Source: Bradyrhizobium sp. RD5-C2
GTDB taxonomy: Bacteria > Pseudomonadota > Alphaproteobacteria > Rhizobiales > Xanthobacteraceae
NCBI RefSeq assembly: GCF_019972155.1
Contig: NZ_BOVL01000056.1
Location: 62,001-126,000, forward strand
DNA: 64,000 nucleotides
Direction of reading: 5' to 3'
This document shows, in pieces, positions 32,745 through 40,988 of the stretch (positions within the stretch are counted from its first letter, which is position 1; every line of letters begins with the position of its first letter). The notes under the pieces are model-generated. The model had not been told where the DNA came from. It did no database searches and worked only from the letters and a program-made list of their open reading frames with translations. A program made the translations under genes and the position numbers.

Positions 32745-32773
32745 TTGACAATGACTGACCAGTCAGTCATATT
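32745..32773 (+). promoter_or_regulatory. Promoter with perfect TetR-type palindrome
   Basis: A -35 TTGACA (32745-32750) and a -10 CATATT (32768-32773) are 17 bp apart. The spacer and -10 are covered by the perfect palindrome-like ATGACTGACCAGTCAGTCAT (32751-32770; nine-base arms around CA). Repressor binding would block RNA polymerase. The likely ligand-controlled repressor is the TetR protein encoded directly downstream. Confidence 0.78.
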
Positions 32774-32779
32774 GTACCC

Positions 32780-33505
32780 ATGACAAAGCGCCCCCAGAAG
32801 CCGACCCGCACCCAGCCCGCCGAGCGCCGGACCACCGTCCGGGCCGCGGCGGCGAGGATCCCGAAGGTGGCCTCGGCAACACTGCCTGAGGCGAAGCCGG
32901 CTGCGAGCCGCGCCGGGAAATCCGCCGAGCGGCGCGCGGCGATCATCGAGGCGGCGATGGACGAGTTCATCGCACGCGGCTTTGCCGCGACCCGGCTCGA
33001 CGACGTCGCCAAGCGGGCGGGCGTCGCCAAGGGCACGCTCTACCTCTACTTCAAGGACAAGGAATCGATGTTCGAGGAGCTGATCCGCACCGCGCTGGTG
33101 CCGCTGATCGGCCGCTTGACCGCGCTGCCGACCATCACCGGTCCCGTGCGCGATGCGGTGGAGGGGTTTGCCGAGACCTTCATGCGCGAGGTCGTGGCGA
33201 CCCGGCGCGGCGACATCATCCGCTTGATCGTGTCCGAAGGGCCGCGCTTTCCGGCGATCGCCGATTTCTATTTCCGCGAGGTGGTGTCGAAGGGCCTGGC
33301 CGGCATGAAGGCGCTGGTCCAACTCGCGATCACGCGCGGCGAGATCAAGCAGCGGGAGCTCGGGGATTTCCCGCAACTGGTCGTCGCGCCCGCGATCGTC
33401 GCGGTGATCTGGCAGAGCCTGTTTGCCCGGCACGCGCCGCTCGACGGGCTCGCGATGTTCAAGGTTCATCTCGATCTGATCTTCGGCGAACGGAGGAAGA
33501 CATGA
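32780..33505 (+). CDS. TetR-family repressor of the adjacent exporter
   Basis: A 241-residue regulator with an unusually long, basic and alanine-rich N-terminal arm (1-48) before the helix-turn-helix (about 49-95: IIEAAMDEFIARGFAATRLDDVAKRAGVAKGTLYLYFKDKE). The C-terminal part (DFYFREVVSKGLAGMKALVQLAI...) is a TetR ligand domain. The ATG at 32780 lies seven bases after the -10 hexamer, so the transcript would have almost no leader; if so, translation is leaderless, or a later start is used. Its stop overlaps the HlyD gene start (ATGA), which places regulator and exporter in one operon. Confidence 0.9.
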   Translation: MTKRPQKPTRTQPAERRTTVRAAAARIPKVASATLPEAKPAASRAGKSAERRAAIIEAAMDEFIARGFAATRLDDVAKRAGVAKGTLYLYFKDKESMFEELIRTALVPLIGRLTALPTITGPVRDAVEGFAETFMREVVATRRGDIIRLIVSEGPRFPAIADFYFREVVSKGLAGMKALVQLAITRGEIKQRELGDFPQLVVAPAIVAVIWQSLFARHAPLDGLAMFKVHLDLIFGERRKT

Positions 33506-34287
33506 CCGCGTCGCGCATGATGAAGCTGATCGCGGCCGTCGCGCTGGCGGCGGCGCTCGCCGGCTGCAAGGAGAAGCGCGACCCCGGCTTCCAGGGCTGG
33601 GTCGAGGCCGACATGATCTTCGTCAGCCCGGATGAATCCGGTCGCGTCATCAAGCTCAACGTGCGCGAGGGCGACGAGGTCAAGCCCGGCGATCAGCTCT
33701 ACTCGGTCGACGATGATTTGCAGCGCGCCGATCTCAACCAGAACAATGCGACCCTGGCTAACGCGCAGCAGAGTTATGACCGCGCGGCCTCGCTGCGCGG
33801 CACCGGCGCCGGCACCCAGGCCAATCTGGATTCCGCCGTCTCGGCGTTGCGCGTCGCGGAAGCGCGCGTCGTCACCTCGCAGACCCGGCTCGACCGCCGC
33901 AAGGGCTTTGCGCCGATCGCGGGCGCGATCCAGCAGATCTATTTCCGCGAGGGCGAGATGGTGCAGGCGCAGCGGCCGGTGCTGTCGATCATGCCGCCCG
34001 GCAACATGAAGTTGCGCTTCTTCGTGCCGGAGACCGAGCTGCCGAAGCTCGCGCTCGGTGACGAGGTCAGGGTGACCTGCGACAATTGCGCTAATGATCT
34101 CACCGCGAAGATCTACTTCATCGCCACCACGGCGGAGTACACGCCGCCCGTCATCTACAGCCTCGATGAGCGCAACAAGCTGGTCTATCTGATCCAGGCG
34201 CGGCCGAGCCGACCCGATGTCCTGCGCGTCGGCCAGCCGATCAGCATCTACCTCAACCCCAAGACGCCGATGGCGGAGCGCAGATGA
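33502..34287 (+). CDS. HlyD-type periplasmic adaptor lipoprotein
   Basis: A 261-residue membrane-fusion protein. The signal has a lipobox LAAALAGC with C22 as the acylated residue. A biotinyl-lipoyl-like half (GRVIKLNVREGDEVKPGDQLYSVDDD) is followed by a short coiled-coil hairpin (about 75-130) and the second half (GFAPIAGAIQQIYFREGEMVQAQRPVLSIMPPGNM), then a beta-barrel. It should couple the ABC transporter below to the periplasm or outer membrane. It overlaps the TetR gene and the ATPase gene by four bases each. Confidence 0.92.
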   Translation: MTASRMMKLIAAVALAAALAGCKEKRDPGFQGWVEADMIFVSPDESGRVIKLNVREGDEVKPGDQLYSVDDDLQRADLNQNNATLANAQQSYDRAASLRGTGAGTQANLDSAVSALRVAEARVVTSQTRLDRRKGFAPIAGAIQQIYFREGEMVQAQRPVLSIMPPGNMKLRFFVPETELPKLALGDEVRVTCDNCANDLTAKIYFIATTAEYTPPVIYSLDERNKLVYLIQARPSRPDVLRVGQPISIYLNPKTPMAERR

Positions 34288-35243
34288 ACGGCGGTCCGAC
34301 CAGCGCGCAGTCCAACGCATCGCCCATCGCGATCGATGTGAAGGGACTGACCAAATCGTTCAATGGGCGCGAGGTGGTCCACGACCTGTCGATGCAGGTC
34401 AAGCGCGGCTCGATCTACGGCTTCCTCGGCCCCAACGGCAGCGGCAAGACCACCACCATCCGCATCCTGTGTGGCCTGCTGACACCCGACAGCGGCGAGG
34501 GCACCTGCCTCGGCTACGACATCCGGCGCGATGCCGACAAGATCAAGCGCAAGGTCGGCTACATGACGCAGCGCTTCAGCCTCTACCAGGATCTGTCGGT
34601 GCGCGAGAATCTGGAGTTCGTCGCGCGGCTCTATGGCATGCCGGACGCGCGCGGCGCCGCGGCCGACATGATCGCGCGGATCGGATTGAAGGGCCGCGAG
34701 GAGCAGCTCGCCGCGAATCTCTCCGGCGGCTGGAAGCAGCGGCTGGCGCTCGGCGCCTGCACGCTGCCCAATCCGCAATTGCTGCTGCTGGACGAGCCGA
34801 CCGCCGGCGTCGATCCCAAGGCGCGGCGCGATTTCTGGAACGAGATCCACGCGCTCGCGGCCGAAGGCCTCACCGTGCTGGTCTCGACCCATTACATGGA
34901 CGAGGCCGAGCGCTGTCATGAGATCGCCTACATCGCCTACGGCCATCTTCTGGCCCACGGCACGGTAGACGAGGTGATCGCGGCTTCCGCGCTGTCGACC
35001 TGGACGGTGACGGGCGAAGACTTCAACGGGCTGATGGCCGAACTGTCAGGCAAGCCCGGCGTCGACATGGTGGCGCCGTTCGGCACCAGCCTCCACGTCT
35101 CCGGCCGCGACAAGGCGGCGCTCGAGGCTGCCATCGCGCCCTACCGCGGCAATTCGAAGTGGCGCTGGCAGCCGAGCGAGCCGTCGCTCGAAGACGTCTT
35201 CATCGATCTGATGGGGCGCTCCAAGGACAACTTCCAAGGATAA
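34284..35243 (+). CDS. ABC-2-type exporter ATPase
   Basis: A 319-residue ATPase. Walker A GPNGSGKT (about 51-58), signature LSGGWKQRLALG, Walker B LLLLDEPTAGVDP and the H-loop STHYMDEAERC are intact. The C-terminal extension of about 80 residues (VTGEDFNGLMAELSGKPGVD...PSLEDVFIDLMG) is typical of exporters of the CcmA/DrrA type. With the permease downstream and the HlyD lipoprotein upstream, it forms an efflux system similar in layout to YbhFSR/YhiI. Substrate unknown; regulation by the TetR protein is likely. Confidence 0.94.
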   Translation: MNGGPTSAQSNASPIAIDVKGLTKSFNGREVVHDLSMQVKRGSIYGFLGPNGSGKTTTIRILCGLLTPDSGEGTCLGYDIRRDADKIKRKVGYMTQRFSLYQDLSVRENLEFVARLYGMPDARGAAADMIARIGLKGREEQLAANLSGGWKQRLALGACTLPNPQLLLLDEPTAGVDPKARRDFWNEIHALAAEGLTVLVSTHYMDEAERCHEIAYIAYGHLLAHGTVDEVIAASALSTWTVTGEDFNGLMAELSGKPGVDMVAPFGTSLHVSGRDKAALEAAIAPYRGNSKWRWQPSEPSLEDVFIDLMGRSKDNFQG

Positions 35244-35248
35244 CCGCG

Positions 35249-36412
35249 ATGAGTGCGACGGATGCGATCCGGAAAGATGAAGAGAGGGAGCCGGCGTTCG
35301 GCTTCTGGCGGCGCAGTTATGCGATGCTGGTCAAGGAATTCATCCAGCTCCGTCGCGACCGCGTCTCGTTCGCCATGATCATCATGCTGCCGGTGATGCA
35401 GCTCACGCTATTCGGCTACGCCATCAACACCACGCCGCGCAATCTGCCGACCGCGGTGCTGACCCAGGAGGACACCGATCTCGGCCGTTCGATCCTGAAG
35501 GCGATGGAGAACACCGCCTATTTCCATTTTGTCCGCGAGGTCCACACCGTCGAGGAGTTCGATGACCTTCTGCAATCCGGCAAGGTGCTGTTCGGGGTCG
35601 AGATCCCGCGCGGCTTCGAGCGCGCGGTGCGGCGCGGCGACAAGCCGGCGCTGCTGGTCGCGGCCGATGCCACCGACCCCACCGCGGCGGGTTCGGCGCT
35701 GGGCACGCTCGGGCCTTTGGTGCAATCGGCGCTGGCACATGATCTGCACATCGGCGATCCCCCTGACATGCCGTTCGAGATCCGCGCCCATGCCCGCTAC
35801 AACCCGGCGGCGGACTCGCGCCTCAACATCGTGCCCGGCCTGGTCGGGACCATCCTGACCATGACCATGCTGATCTTCACCGCGCTCTCGGTGACCCGCG
35901 AGATCGAGCGCGGCACCATGGAGAGCCTGCTGTCGATGCCGATCAAGCCGGTCGAGGTGATGTTCGGCAAGATCATCCCCTACGTGCTGGTCGGCTTCAT
36001 CCAGGCCACGCTGATCATCGCCATCGGTATCCTGCTGTTCGGCGTGCCCGTGCTCGGCAGCCTGACGCTGCTGGCGCTGCTCACCACGCTGTTCATCACC
36101 ACCAATCTGTCGATCGGCTACACGTTCTCGACCATCGTGCAGAACCAGCTGCAGGCGATGCAGCTCTCGATGATGTTCTTCCTGCCAAGCATCCTGCTGT
36201 CCGGCTTCATGTTTCCGTTCGCGGGCATGCCGGTCTGGGCGCAGTATATCGGCGAGGGGCTGCCGCTGACCCATTTCGTCCGTATCGTTCGCGCCATCAT
36301 GCTGAAGGGCGCGGCAATGCCGAATCTGCAATACGACACCATCGCGCTGGTGGCCCTGATGCTGTTCGCCATGACCATCGCCGTGACGCGCTTCCGCCGC
36401 ACGCTCGATTGA
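35249..36412 (+). CDS. ABC-2-type exporter permease
   Basis: A 387-residue permease. An N-terminal helix (LVKEFIQLRRDRVSFAMIIMLPVMQLTLFGYAINT) is followed by a large periplasmic loop (about 55-195) and five further membrane helices, with the ABC-2 signature ALSVTREIERGTMESLLSMPIKPVEVMFGKIIPYVLVG in between. The ATG at 35249 follows AAGGATAACC, five bases after the ATPase stop. The single gene contains a whole ABC-2 half, so a homodimer probably forms the channel; the second permease of YbhR/YbhS-type pairs is absent here. Confidence 0.94.
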   Translation: MSATDAIRKDEEREPAFGFWRRSYAMLVKEFIQLRRDRVSFAMIIMLPVMQLTLFGYAINTTPRNLPTAVLTQEDTDLGRSILKAMENTAYFHFVREVHTVEEFDDLLQSGKVLFGVEIPRGFERAVRRGDKPALLVAADATDPTAAGSALGTLGPLVQSALAHDLHIGDPPDMPFEIRAHARYNPAADSRLNIVPGLVGTILTMTMLIFTALSVTREIERGTMESLLSMPIKPVEVMFGKIIPYVLVGFIQATLIIAIGILLFGVPVLGSLTLLALLTTLFITTNLSIGYTFSTIVQNQLQAMQLSMMFFLPSILLSGFMFPFAGMPVWAQYIGEGLPLTHFVRIVRAIMLKGAAMPNLQYDTIALVALMLFAMTIAVTRFRRTLD

Positions 36413-36437
36413 GGCTATGATGGATGCCATCAATGAT

Positions 36438-36512
36438 CGTCATTCCGGGGCGATGCGAGCATCGAACCCGGAATCTCGAGATTCCGGGTTCGCTTCGCGC
36501 CCCGGAATGACC
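36438..36512. repeat. Dispersed palindromic repeat, about 75 bp
   Basis: Outer arms CGTCATTCCGGGGCG / CGCCCCGGAATGACC and inner GAACCCGGAATCTCGA / GAGATTCCGGGTTCG. It sits between the exporter and the adenylate cyclase gene, a shorter version of the copies at 19614 and 32447. Confidence 0.85.
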
Positions 36513-36523
36513 GGGGCGGGGAA

Positions 36524-37837
36524 ATGGTGGAATCTTCGGATAGTGACAGCGCAGCGGCGGGCACCACCGTATCCGCCGATTTCAACCACGCTTTGATGCG
36601 CGAGGTGATGACCACCGAGCTGCTCCGCATCAAGGTTCTGATCGGCACCGCCATCGTGCTTGGGGCGATCAGCCTGCTGGTATATCTGTTCGCGCCCGAA
36701 GCGGTCAGCCGGGTCTGGCACGGCAACCTCGACCCCGCCTACATCTTCTATGTCACCGTTCCGCTGATCCTGTTCGAACTCTGGGTGCACGGCGCGATCA
36801 GCTGGTACATGCGCAACGGCCGCGACCTGCCGGTAATCCGGCGCTACATCGGCGTGCTGGTCGAGACCTCGCTGCCGACCATCGTGCTGGCGCTTCATAT
36901 CGACAGCATGGGCCGCCAGGAGGCGCTCGGTTTCGTGGCCCCGCTGATCTATTTCGTCTTCATCATCCTCTCGACGCTGCGGCTCGATTTCTGGCTCTCG
37001 ACCTTCACCGGATTCGTCGCCGCGACCGAGCTGTTCTACATGGCGGTGTTCTTCCATGCGGCTGACGGCGTCGCGGCCGATCAAGGCATCTATTATCACG
37101 CCGCGCGCAGCACGATCATCCTGATCTGCGGCGTGCTGGCCGGCGCGGTCGGCCTGCAATTGCGACGGCAGTTCGCGGCCAGCATTGCGGCTGCCACCGC
37201 ACGCGACCGCATCACCAATCTGTTCGGCCAGCACGTCTCGCCGCAGGTGGTCGAACGCCTGATGGCGGAGGGCGCCACGACCGCGAGCGACATCCGCCGC
37301 GTCGCGGTGATGTTCGTCGATTTCCGCAGCTTTACCGCGGGCGCGCGCTCGCGTTCGCCGCAGGAGGTGGTCGACCGGCTCGACGGCGCCTTTGCCGTGC
37401 TGGTCGATATCCTCGATCGCCATGGCGGCATCGTGAACAAGTTTCTCGGCGACGGCTTTCTCGCGCTGTTCGGCGCGCCGTTCGAGACCGGCGACGCCGC
37501 GCATCAGGCGGTCGCCGCCGCGCGCGAGATGCTGGCCGCCAACGAGCGCACCAATGCGGCGTCGAGCTGGCCGCTGCGCATCGGGATCGGCATCCATATC
37601 GGCGAGGTCGTGGCCGGCAGTATCGGCTCGCCGCGGCGCAAGGAATACACCGTGATCGGCGACACCGTGAACTTTGCCGCGCGGCTCGAGGCGCTCAACA
37701 AGGAGCTCGGCTCGCAATTCCTGATCTCGTCTGCCGTGCGCGAGGCGCTCGGCGACGAATGCAAGGATGCCGTCTCGCGCGGCGAAATCCCGGTGCGGGG
37801 TTACGAGCACCCGGTGCCGGTCTGGCAGTTGGGGTAG
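36524..37837 (+). CDS. Membrane-bound class III adenylate/guanylate cyclase
   Basis: A 437-residue protein. Six predicted membrane helices cover about 33-205, then a class III cyclase domain follows (about 255-435). The metal-binding aspartates are in VAVMFVDFRSFTAG and NKFLGDGFLALFGAP, and the substrate region DTVNFAARLEALNKEL is intact. The start of the cyclase part, LFGQHVSPQVVERL, is the usual linker helix in bacterial receptors of this family. It makes a cyclic nucleotide in response to an unknown membrane signal. A second, very different cyclase-domain protein is encoded at 58346. The palindromic repeat lies just upstream, and GGGG precedes the ATG. Confidence 0.92.
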   Translation: MVESSDSDSAAAGTTVSADFNHALMREVMTTELLRIKVLIGTAIVLGAISLLVYLFAPEAVSRVWHGNLDPAYIFYVTVPLILFELWVHGAISWYMRNGRDLPVIRRYIGVLVETSLPTIVLALHIDSMGRQEALGFVAPLIYFVFIILSTLRLDFWLSTFTGFVAATELFYMAVFFHAADGVAADQGIYYHAARSTIILICGVLAGAVGLQLRRQFAASIAAATARDRITNLFGQHVSPQVVERLMAEGATTASDIRRVAVMFVDFRSFTAGARSRSPQEVVDRLDGAFAVLVDILDRHGGIVNKFLGDGFLALFGAPFETGDAAHQAVAAAREMLAANERTNAASSWPLRIGIGIHIGEVVAGSIGSPRRKEYTVIGDTVNFAARLEALNKELGSQFLISSAVREALGDECKDAVSRGEIPVRGYEHPVPVWQLG

Positions 37838-37873
37838 GGCGCAGCATCCAGGCTTGAGGTATCACGGTAGCGA

Positions 37874-37911
37874 TTGACGTCGCGTCCTATACTCATATAG
37901 ATGACTATATG
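37874..37911 (+). promoter_or_regulatory. Promoter and operator overlapping the GntR gene start
   Basis: A perfect inverted repeat CATATAG-ATGA-CTATATG spans 37894-37911 and includes the start codon. A -35-like TTGACG (37874-37879) and a -10-like TATAGA (37896-37901) are 16 bp apart. The repeat is probably bound by the GntR protein itself. Confidence 0.6.
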
Positions 37912-38637
37912 AATTCAGCCCTCGACGACCGCCTGCCGCGCTATCAGCGTCTCCGCGACGACCTCGCGGCGCGCATCAATCGCAATGAATGGCGTCCCGG
38001 GGACCTGATCCCCTCCGAGGCCGAGCTCGGCGCGCATTACGGCGTCGCGATCGGCACCGTGCGCAAGGCGATCGATCAGCTCGTCAGCGACGGCGTGCTG
38101 GAGCGCCAGCAGGGCCGCGGCACCTTCGTGCGCCGCGCGCGGTTCAATTCCTCGCTGTTCCGCTTCTTCCGCTTCCAGTCGGAAAGCGGCGAGCGCCGCG
38201 TGCCGCAAAGCCGCATCCTGCGGCGCAAGGCGATGCCGGCGACTTCGGCTGTCGCGTCGGCGCTGCGCATTGGCGTCGGCGAGCCGGTCATCAGCCTGTC
38301 GCGCCTGCGGCTGATCGACGACGTGCCGCTGCTCGCCGAGGAGATCTGGCTCGAGAGGTCGCGCTTCGAGGCGCTGCTCGCGCTGGCGACTTCCGAGTTC
38401 GGCGACCTGTTGTATCCGCTCTACGAGGATCGCTGCGGCCAGGTCGTGGTCTCCGCCGATGAAATCCTCACCGTCGAGATCGCGACCGAGATGCAATCTC
38501 GCCTGCTGCGGCTCGAGGCCAACGCACCGCTGATCGTGATCGAGCGTCTGGCCTTCGATCTGGAGCGGCGGCCGATCGAATGGCGCCGCTCGCGCGGGCC
38601 GGCGGATCGCTTCCGCTACCACGCCGAGATCAGGTAG
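37909..38637 (+). CDS. GntR/HutC-family transcriptional regulator
   Basis: A 242-residue regulator. The winged helix-turn-helix occupies about 8-75 (RYQRLRDDLAARINRNEWRPGDLIPSEAELGAHYGVAIGTVRKAIDQLVSDGVLERQQGRGTFV), followed by a UTRA ligand domain (about 90-240). It precedes an MFS importer and an amidohydrolase, so it probably responds to their substrate or product. The ATG at 37909 lies inside the palindrome CATATAG-N4-CTATATG, so binding would block both transcription and its own start region. No ribosome site is visible, consistent with a very short leader. Confidence 0.92.
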   Translation: MNSALDDRLPRYQRLRDDLAARINRNEWRPGDLIPSEAELGAHYGVAIGTVRKAIDQLVSDGVLERQQGRGTFVRRARFNSSLFRFFRFQSESGERRVPQSRILRRKAMPATSAVASALRIGVGEPVISLSRLRLIDDVPLLAEEIWLERSRFEALLALATSEFGDLLYPLYEDRCGQVVVSADEILTVEIATEMQSRLLRLEANAPLIVIERLAFDLERRPIEWRRSRGPADRFRYHAEIR

Positions 38638-38682
38638 CGCGGCAACCAAACACAACAACATAAGAATTCACAGGGAGAAGAA

Positions 38683-39927
38683 ATGGCAAACTGGTACAGC
38701 GAATGCTCGCCGCTCGAGCGGCGCACTTTCTGGGCAAGTTTTGGCGGCTGGGGGCTCGATGCGCTCGACGTCCAGATGTTCAGCCTCGCCATTCCGGCGC
38801 TGATCACGGCATTCGGGATCAGCAAGGCCGATGCCGGGCTGCTCGGCTCGGTCACGCTGTTCTTCGGCGCGTTCGGCGGCTGGCTCGGCGGCGCGCTCGG
38901 CGACCGTTTCGGACGGGTGCAGGCGTTGCAGATCACGGTCGCGACCTTTGCGCTCGCGACCTTCGCCTCGGCCTTCGCGATGAACTACAGCCAGCTCGTG
39001 GTCCTGAAGGCCATTCAAGGCATCGGCTTCGGCGCCGAATGGGCCTGTGGTGCGGTGCTGATGGCCGAGATCATTCGCGCCGAGCATCGCGGCAAGGCGC
39101 TCGGCGCCGTGCAGAGCGCCTGGGCGGTCGGCTGGGGGGCGGCCGTGCTGCTCTCGGCCCTGGTCTTCACCTATGCGCCGGCCGAGATCGCCTGGCGCAT
39201 CCTGTTCGCGGTCGGCCTGATCCCCGCGCTGCTGATCCTGTATATCCGCCGCGGGCTGAAGGAGCCGCCGCGCGCCGCAACGCGCGAGGCCGAGCCGCCG
39301 TTCTTCGCCACGCTCGCCGGCATCTTTCACCGCGACGTGCTGCGCTCGACCTTGATCGGAGGCCTGTTCGGGATCGGCGCCCACGGCGGCTATGCGGCGC
39401 TGACGACGTTCCTGCCGACCTATCTGCGCGAGGTGCGGCATCTCTCGGTGCTCGGCTCCAGCGGCTATCTCGCCGTGATCATTGTCGCCTTCTTCTGCGG
39501 CTGCGTGGTCTCGGGCATCATCAGCGACCGGATCGGGCGGCGCGCCAACGTGACGCTGTTCGTCGGCGCCTGCGTCGTGACGGTGCTGGTCTATATCTTC
39601 GCGCCGCTCTCCAATTCGCAGATGCTGGTGCTCGGATTCCCGCTGGGCTTCTTCTCAGCGGGCATCCCCGCCAGCATGGCGGCGCTGTTCAGTGAGCTCT
39701 ATCCGGCAGGCGTGCGCGGCACCGGCGTCGGCTTCTGTTACAATTTCGGCCGCATCGTCTCCGCGGCGTTCCCCTTCCTGGTCGGCTACCTCAGCGATCA
39801 CATTGGCCTCGGTGCTGCGATCGGGATCGACGCGGCGTTTGCCTATTCGCTGGTGCTGGTTGCGGTGCTGATGCTGCCGGAAACCCGCGGCAAGGTTTTC
39901 GAGCAGGCCGTCGCCACGCGCGCGTGA
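38683..39927 (+). CDS. MFS transporter, probable organic acid importer
   Basis: A 414-residue major facilitator protein with 12 predicted helices. The conserved loops GDRFGRVQAL (after helix 2) and SDRIGRRANV (after helix 8) are typical of the aromatic-acid/sialate-type symporters, as are WGLDALDVQMFSLAIPAL in helix 1 and PETRGKVFE at the end. It follows the GntR gene by 45 bp, with AGGGAGAAG before the ATG, and precedes the amidohydrolase by 15 bp. It probably imports the acid or lactone that the amidohydrolase opens. Confidence 0.9.
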   Translation: MANWYSECSPLERRTFWASFGGWGLDALDVQMFSLAIPALITAFGISKADAGLLGSVTLFFGAFGGWLGGALGDRFGRVQALQITVATFALATFASAFAMNYSQLVVLKAIQGIGFGAEWACGAVLMAEIIRAEHRGKALGAVQSAWAVGWGAAVLLSALVFTYAPAEIAWRILFAVGLIPALLILYIRRGLKEPPRAATREAEPPFFATLAGIFHRDVLRSTLIGGLFGIGAHGGYAALTTFLPTYLREVRHLSVLGSSGYLAVIIVAFFCGCVVSGIISDRIGRRANVTLFVGACVVTVLVYIFAPLSNSQMLVLGFPLGFFSAGIPASMAALFSELYPAGVRGTGVGFCYNFGRIVSAAFPFLVGYLSDHIGLGAAIGIDAAFAYSLVLVAVLMLPETRGKVFEQAVATRA

Positions 39928-39942
39928 TGATGAGGAATGATC

Positions 39943-40842
39943 ATGACATCGTACGAACATGGGCTGACGCGGCGCCGGTTTGCCGCGGGAGTGGTTGCCG
40001 CGCTATCGGCAGGCGGATTGGCGCGCAAGGTGAGGGCTGAGGTGCCGAAACTCGCGATCGATACCCACGCCCACGTCTTCCATCGCGGGCTGAAGCTCGC
40101 GCCGGGCCGGCGCTACGCGCCCGACTACGACGCGCCGCTTGCGCTCTATCTGCAGCAGCTCGACCAGAACGGCATCACCAACGGCGTATTGGTGCAGCCG
40201 AGCTTTCTCGGCACCGACAATTCCTATCTGGTCGAATGCCTGACGGCGACCAACGGCCGCCTGCGCGGCATCGCCGTGGTCGACGTTGCAGTCGCTGCCG
40301 ACGAGCTTCGCGCGCTTGATCGCGCCGGCGTTGCGGGCATCCGTCTCAATCTGGTCGGCCAGAAGCTGCCTGATCTTTCGTCGCCGGAGTGGACGGCGCT
40401 GCTGGCGCAGATCAGGACGCTCGACTGGCAGGTCGAGATCCAGCGCAACGCGAGCGATCTCGCAACGCTCGCGCCAACGCTGCTCGACCAGGGCGTGAAA
40501 GTCGTGCTCGATCATTTCGCATTGCCTGATCCAAAGCTCGGCATCGACGATCCCGGATTCCGGTCGGTCCTCAAGCTTGGCGCGACACGCAATGTCTGGG
40601 TCAAGATCTCCGCGCCCTATCGCAACGGCGCGGCCGGTGAGGCGTTCGCGAAGCAGGCCTATCCGCTGCTGCGTCAGGCTTTCGGCGTCGACCGGCTGCT
40701 GTGGGGCAGCGACTGGCCGCATACGCAATTCGAGGCGACGCAGAGCTACGCCAAGAACAGAAAATTTCTCGACGATCTTGTCACCGATGCCGATGAGCGC
40801 GCGCGCGTGCTCGCATCGCCGCGCGAGCTGTTTCGCTTCTAG
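39943..40842 (+). CDS. Amidohydrolase-2 family lactone hydrolase, Tat-type leader
   Basis: A 299-residue metal-dependent TIM-barrel hydrolase. The N-terminus MTSYEHGLTRRRFAAGVVAALSAGGLARKVRA has a twin-arginine motif and a hydrophobic segment, suggesting export by Tat. Metal-site pieces are DTHAHVF, LDHFALPDP and LLWGSDWPHTQFE. Relatives include 2-pyrone-4,6-dicarboxylate lactonase and 4-sulfomuconolactonase. The ATG at 39943 is six bases after AGGA; an ATG at 39937 is too close. It forms a unit with the MFS transporter and GntR regulator. Confidence 0.87.
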   Translation: MTSYEHGLTRRRFAAGVVAALSAGGLARKVRAEVPKLAIDTHAHVFHRGLKLAPGRRYAPDYDAPLALYLQQLDQNGITNGVLVQPSFLGTDNSYLVECLTATNGRLRGIAVVDVAVAADELRALDRAGVAGIRLNLVGQKLPDLSSPEWTALLAQIRTLDWQVEIQRNASDLATLAPTLLDQGVKVVLDHFALPDPKLGIDDPGFRSVLKLGATRNVWVKISAPYRNGAAGEAFAKQAYPLLRQAFGVDRLLWGSDWPHTQFEATQSYAKNRKFLDDLVTDADERARVLASPRELFRF

Positions 40843-40844
40843 AA

Positions 40845-40889
40845 GCATGATCCGGAAAAGTGCGAAGCGGTTTTCCGAAGAGATCATGC
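40845..40889. repeat. Short dispersed palindrome, GCATGATC family
   Basis: GCATGATCCGGAAAA and TTTTCCGAAGAGATCATGC form an imperfect stem right after the amidohydrolase stop. This element type (GCATGATC...GATCATGC) is also widespread in Bradyrhizobium genomes. It could double as a transcription end. Confidence 0.75.
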
Positions 40890-40988
40890 TCAAACAAGGA
40901 CGCGCGATTGTACCGAGTGCTCTGAAGGGCGTCGTTGCTGCTGTGCTACGATGACGCCATCGGAACGACCGGCACAAGGACACGCAAG

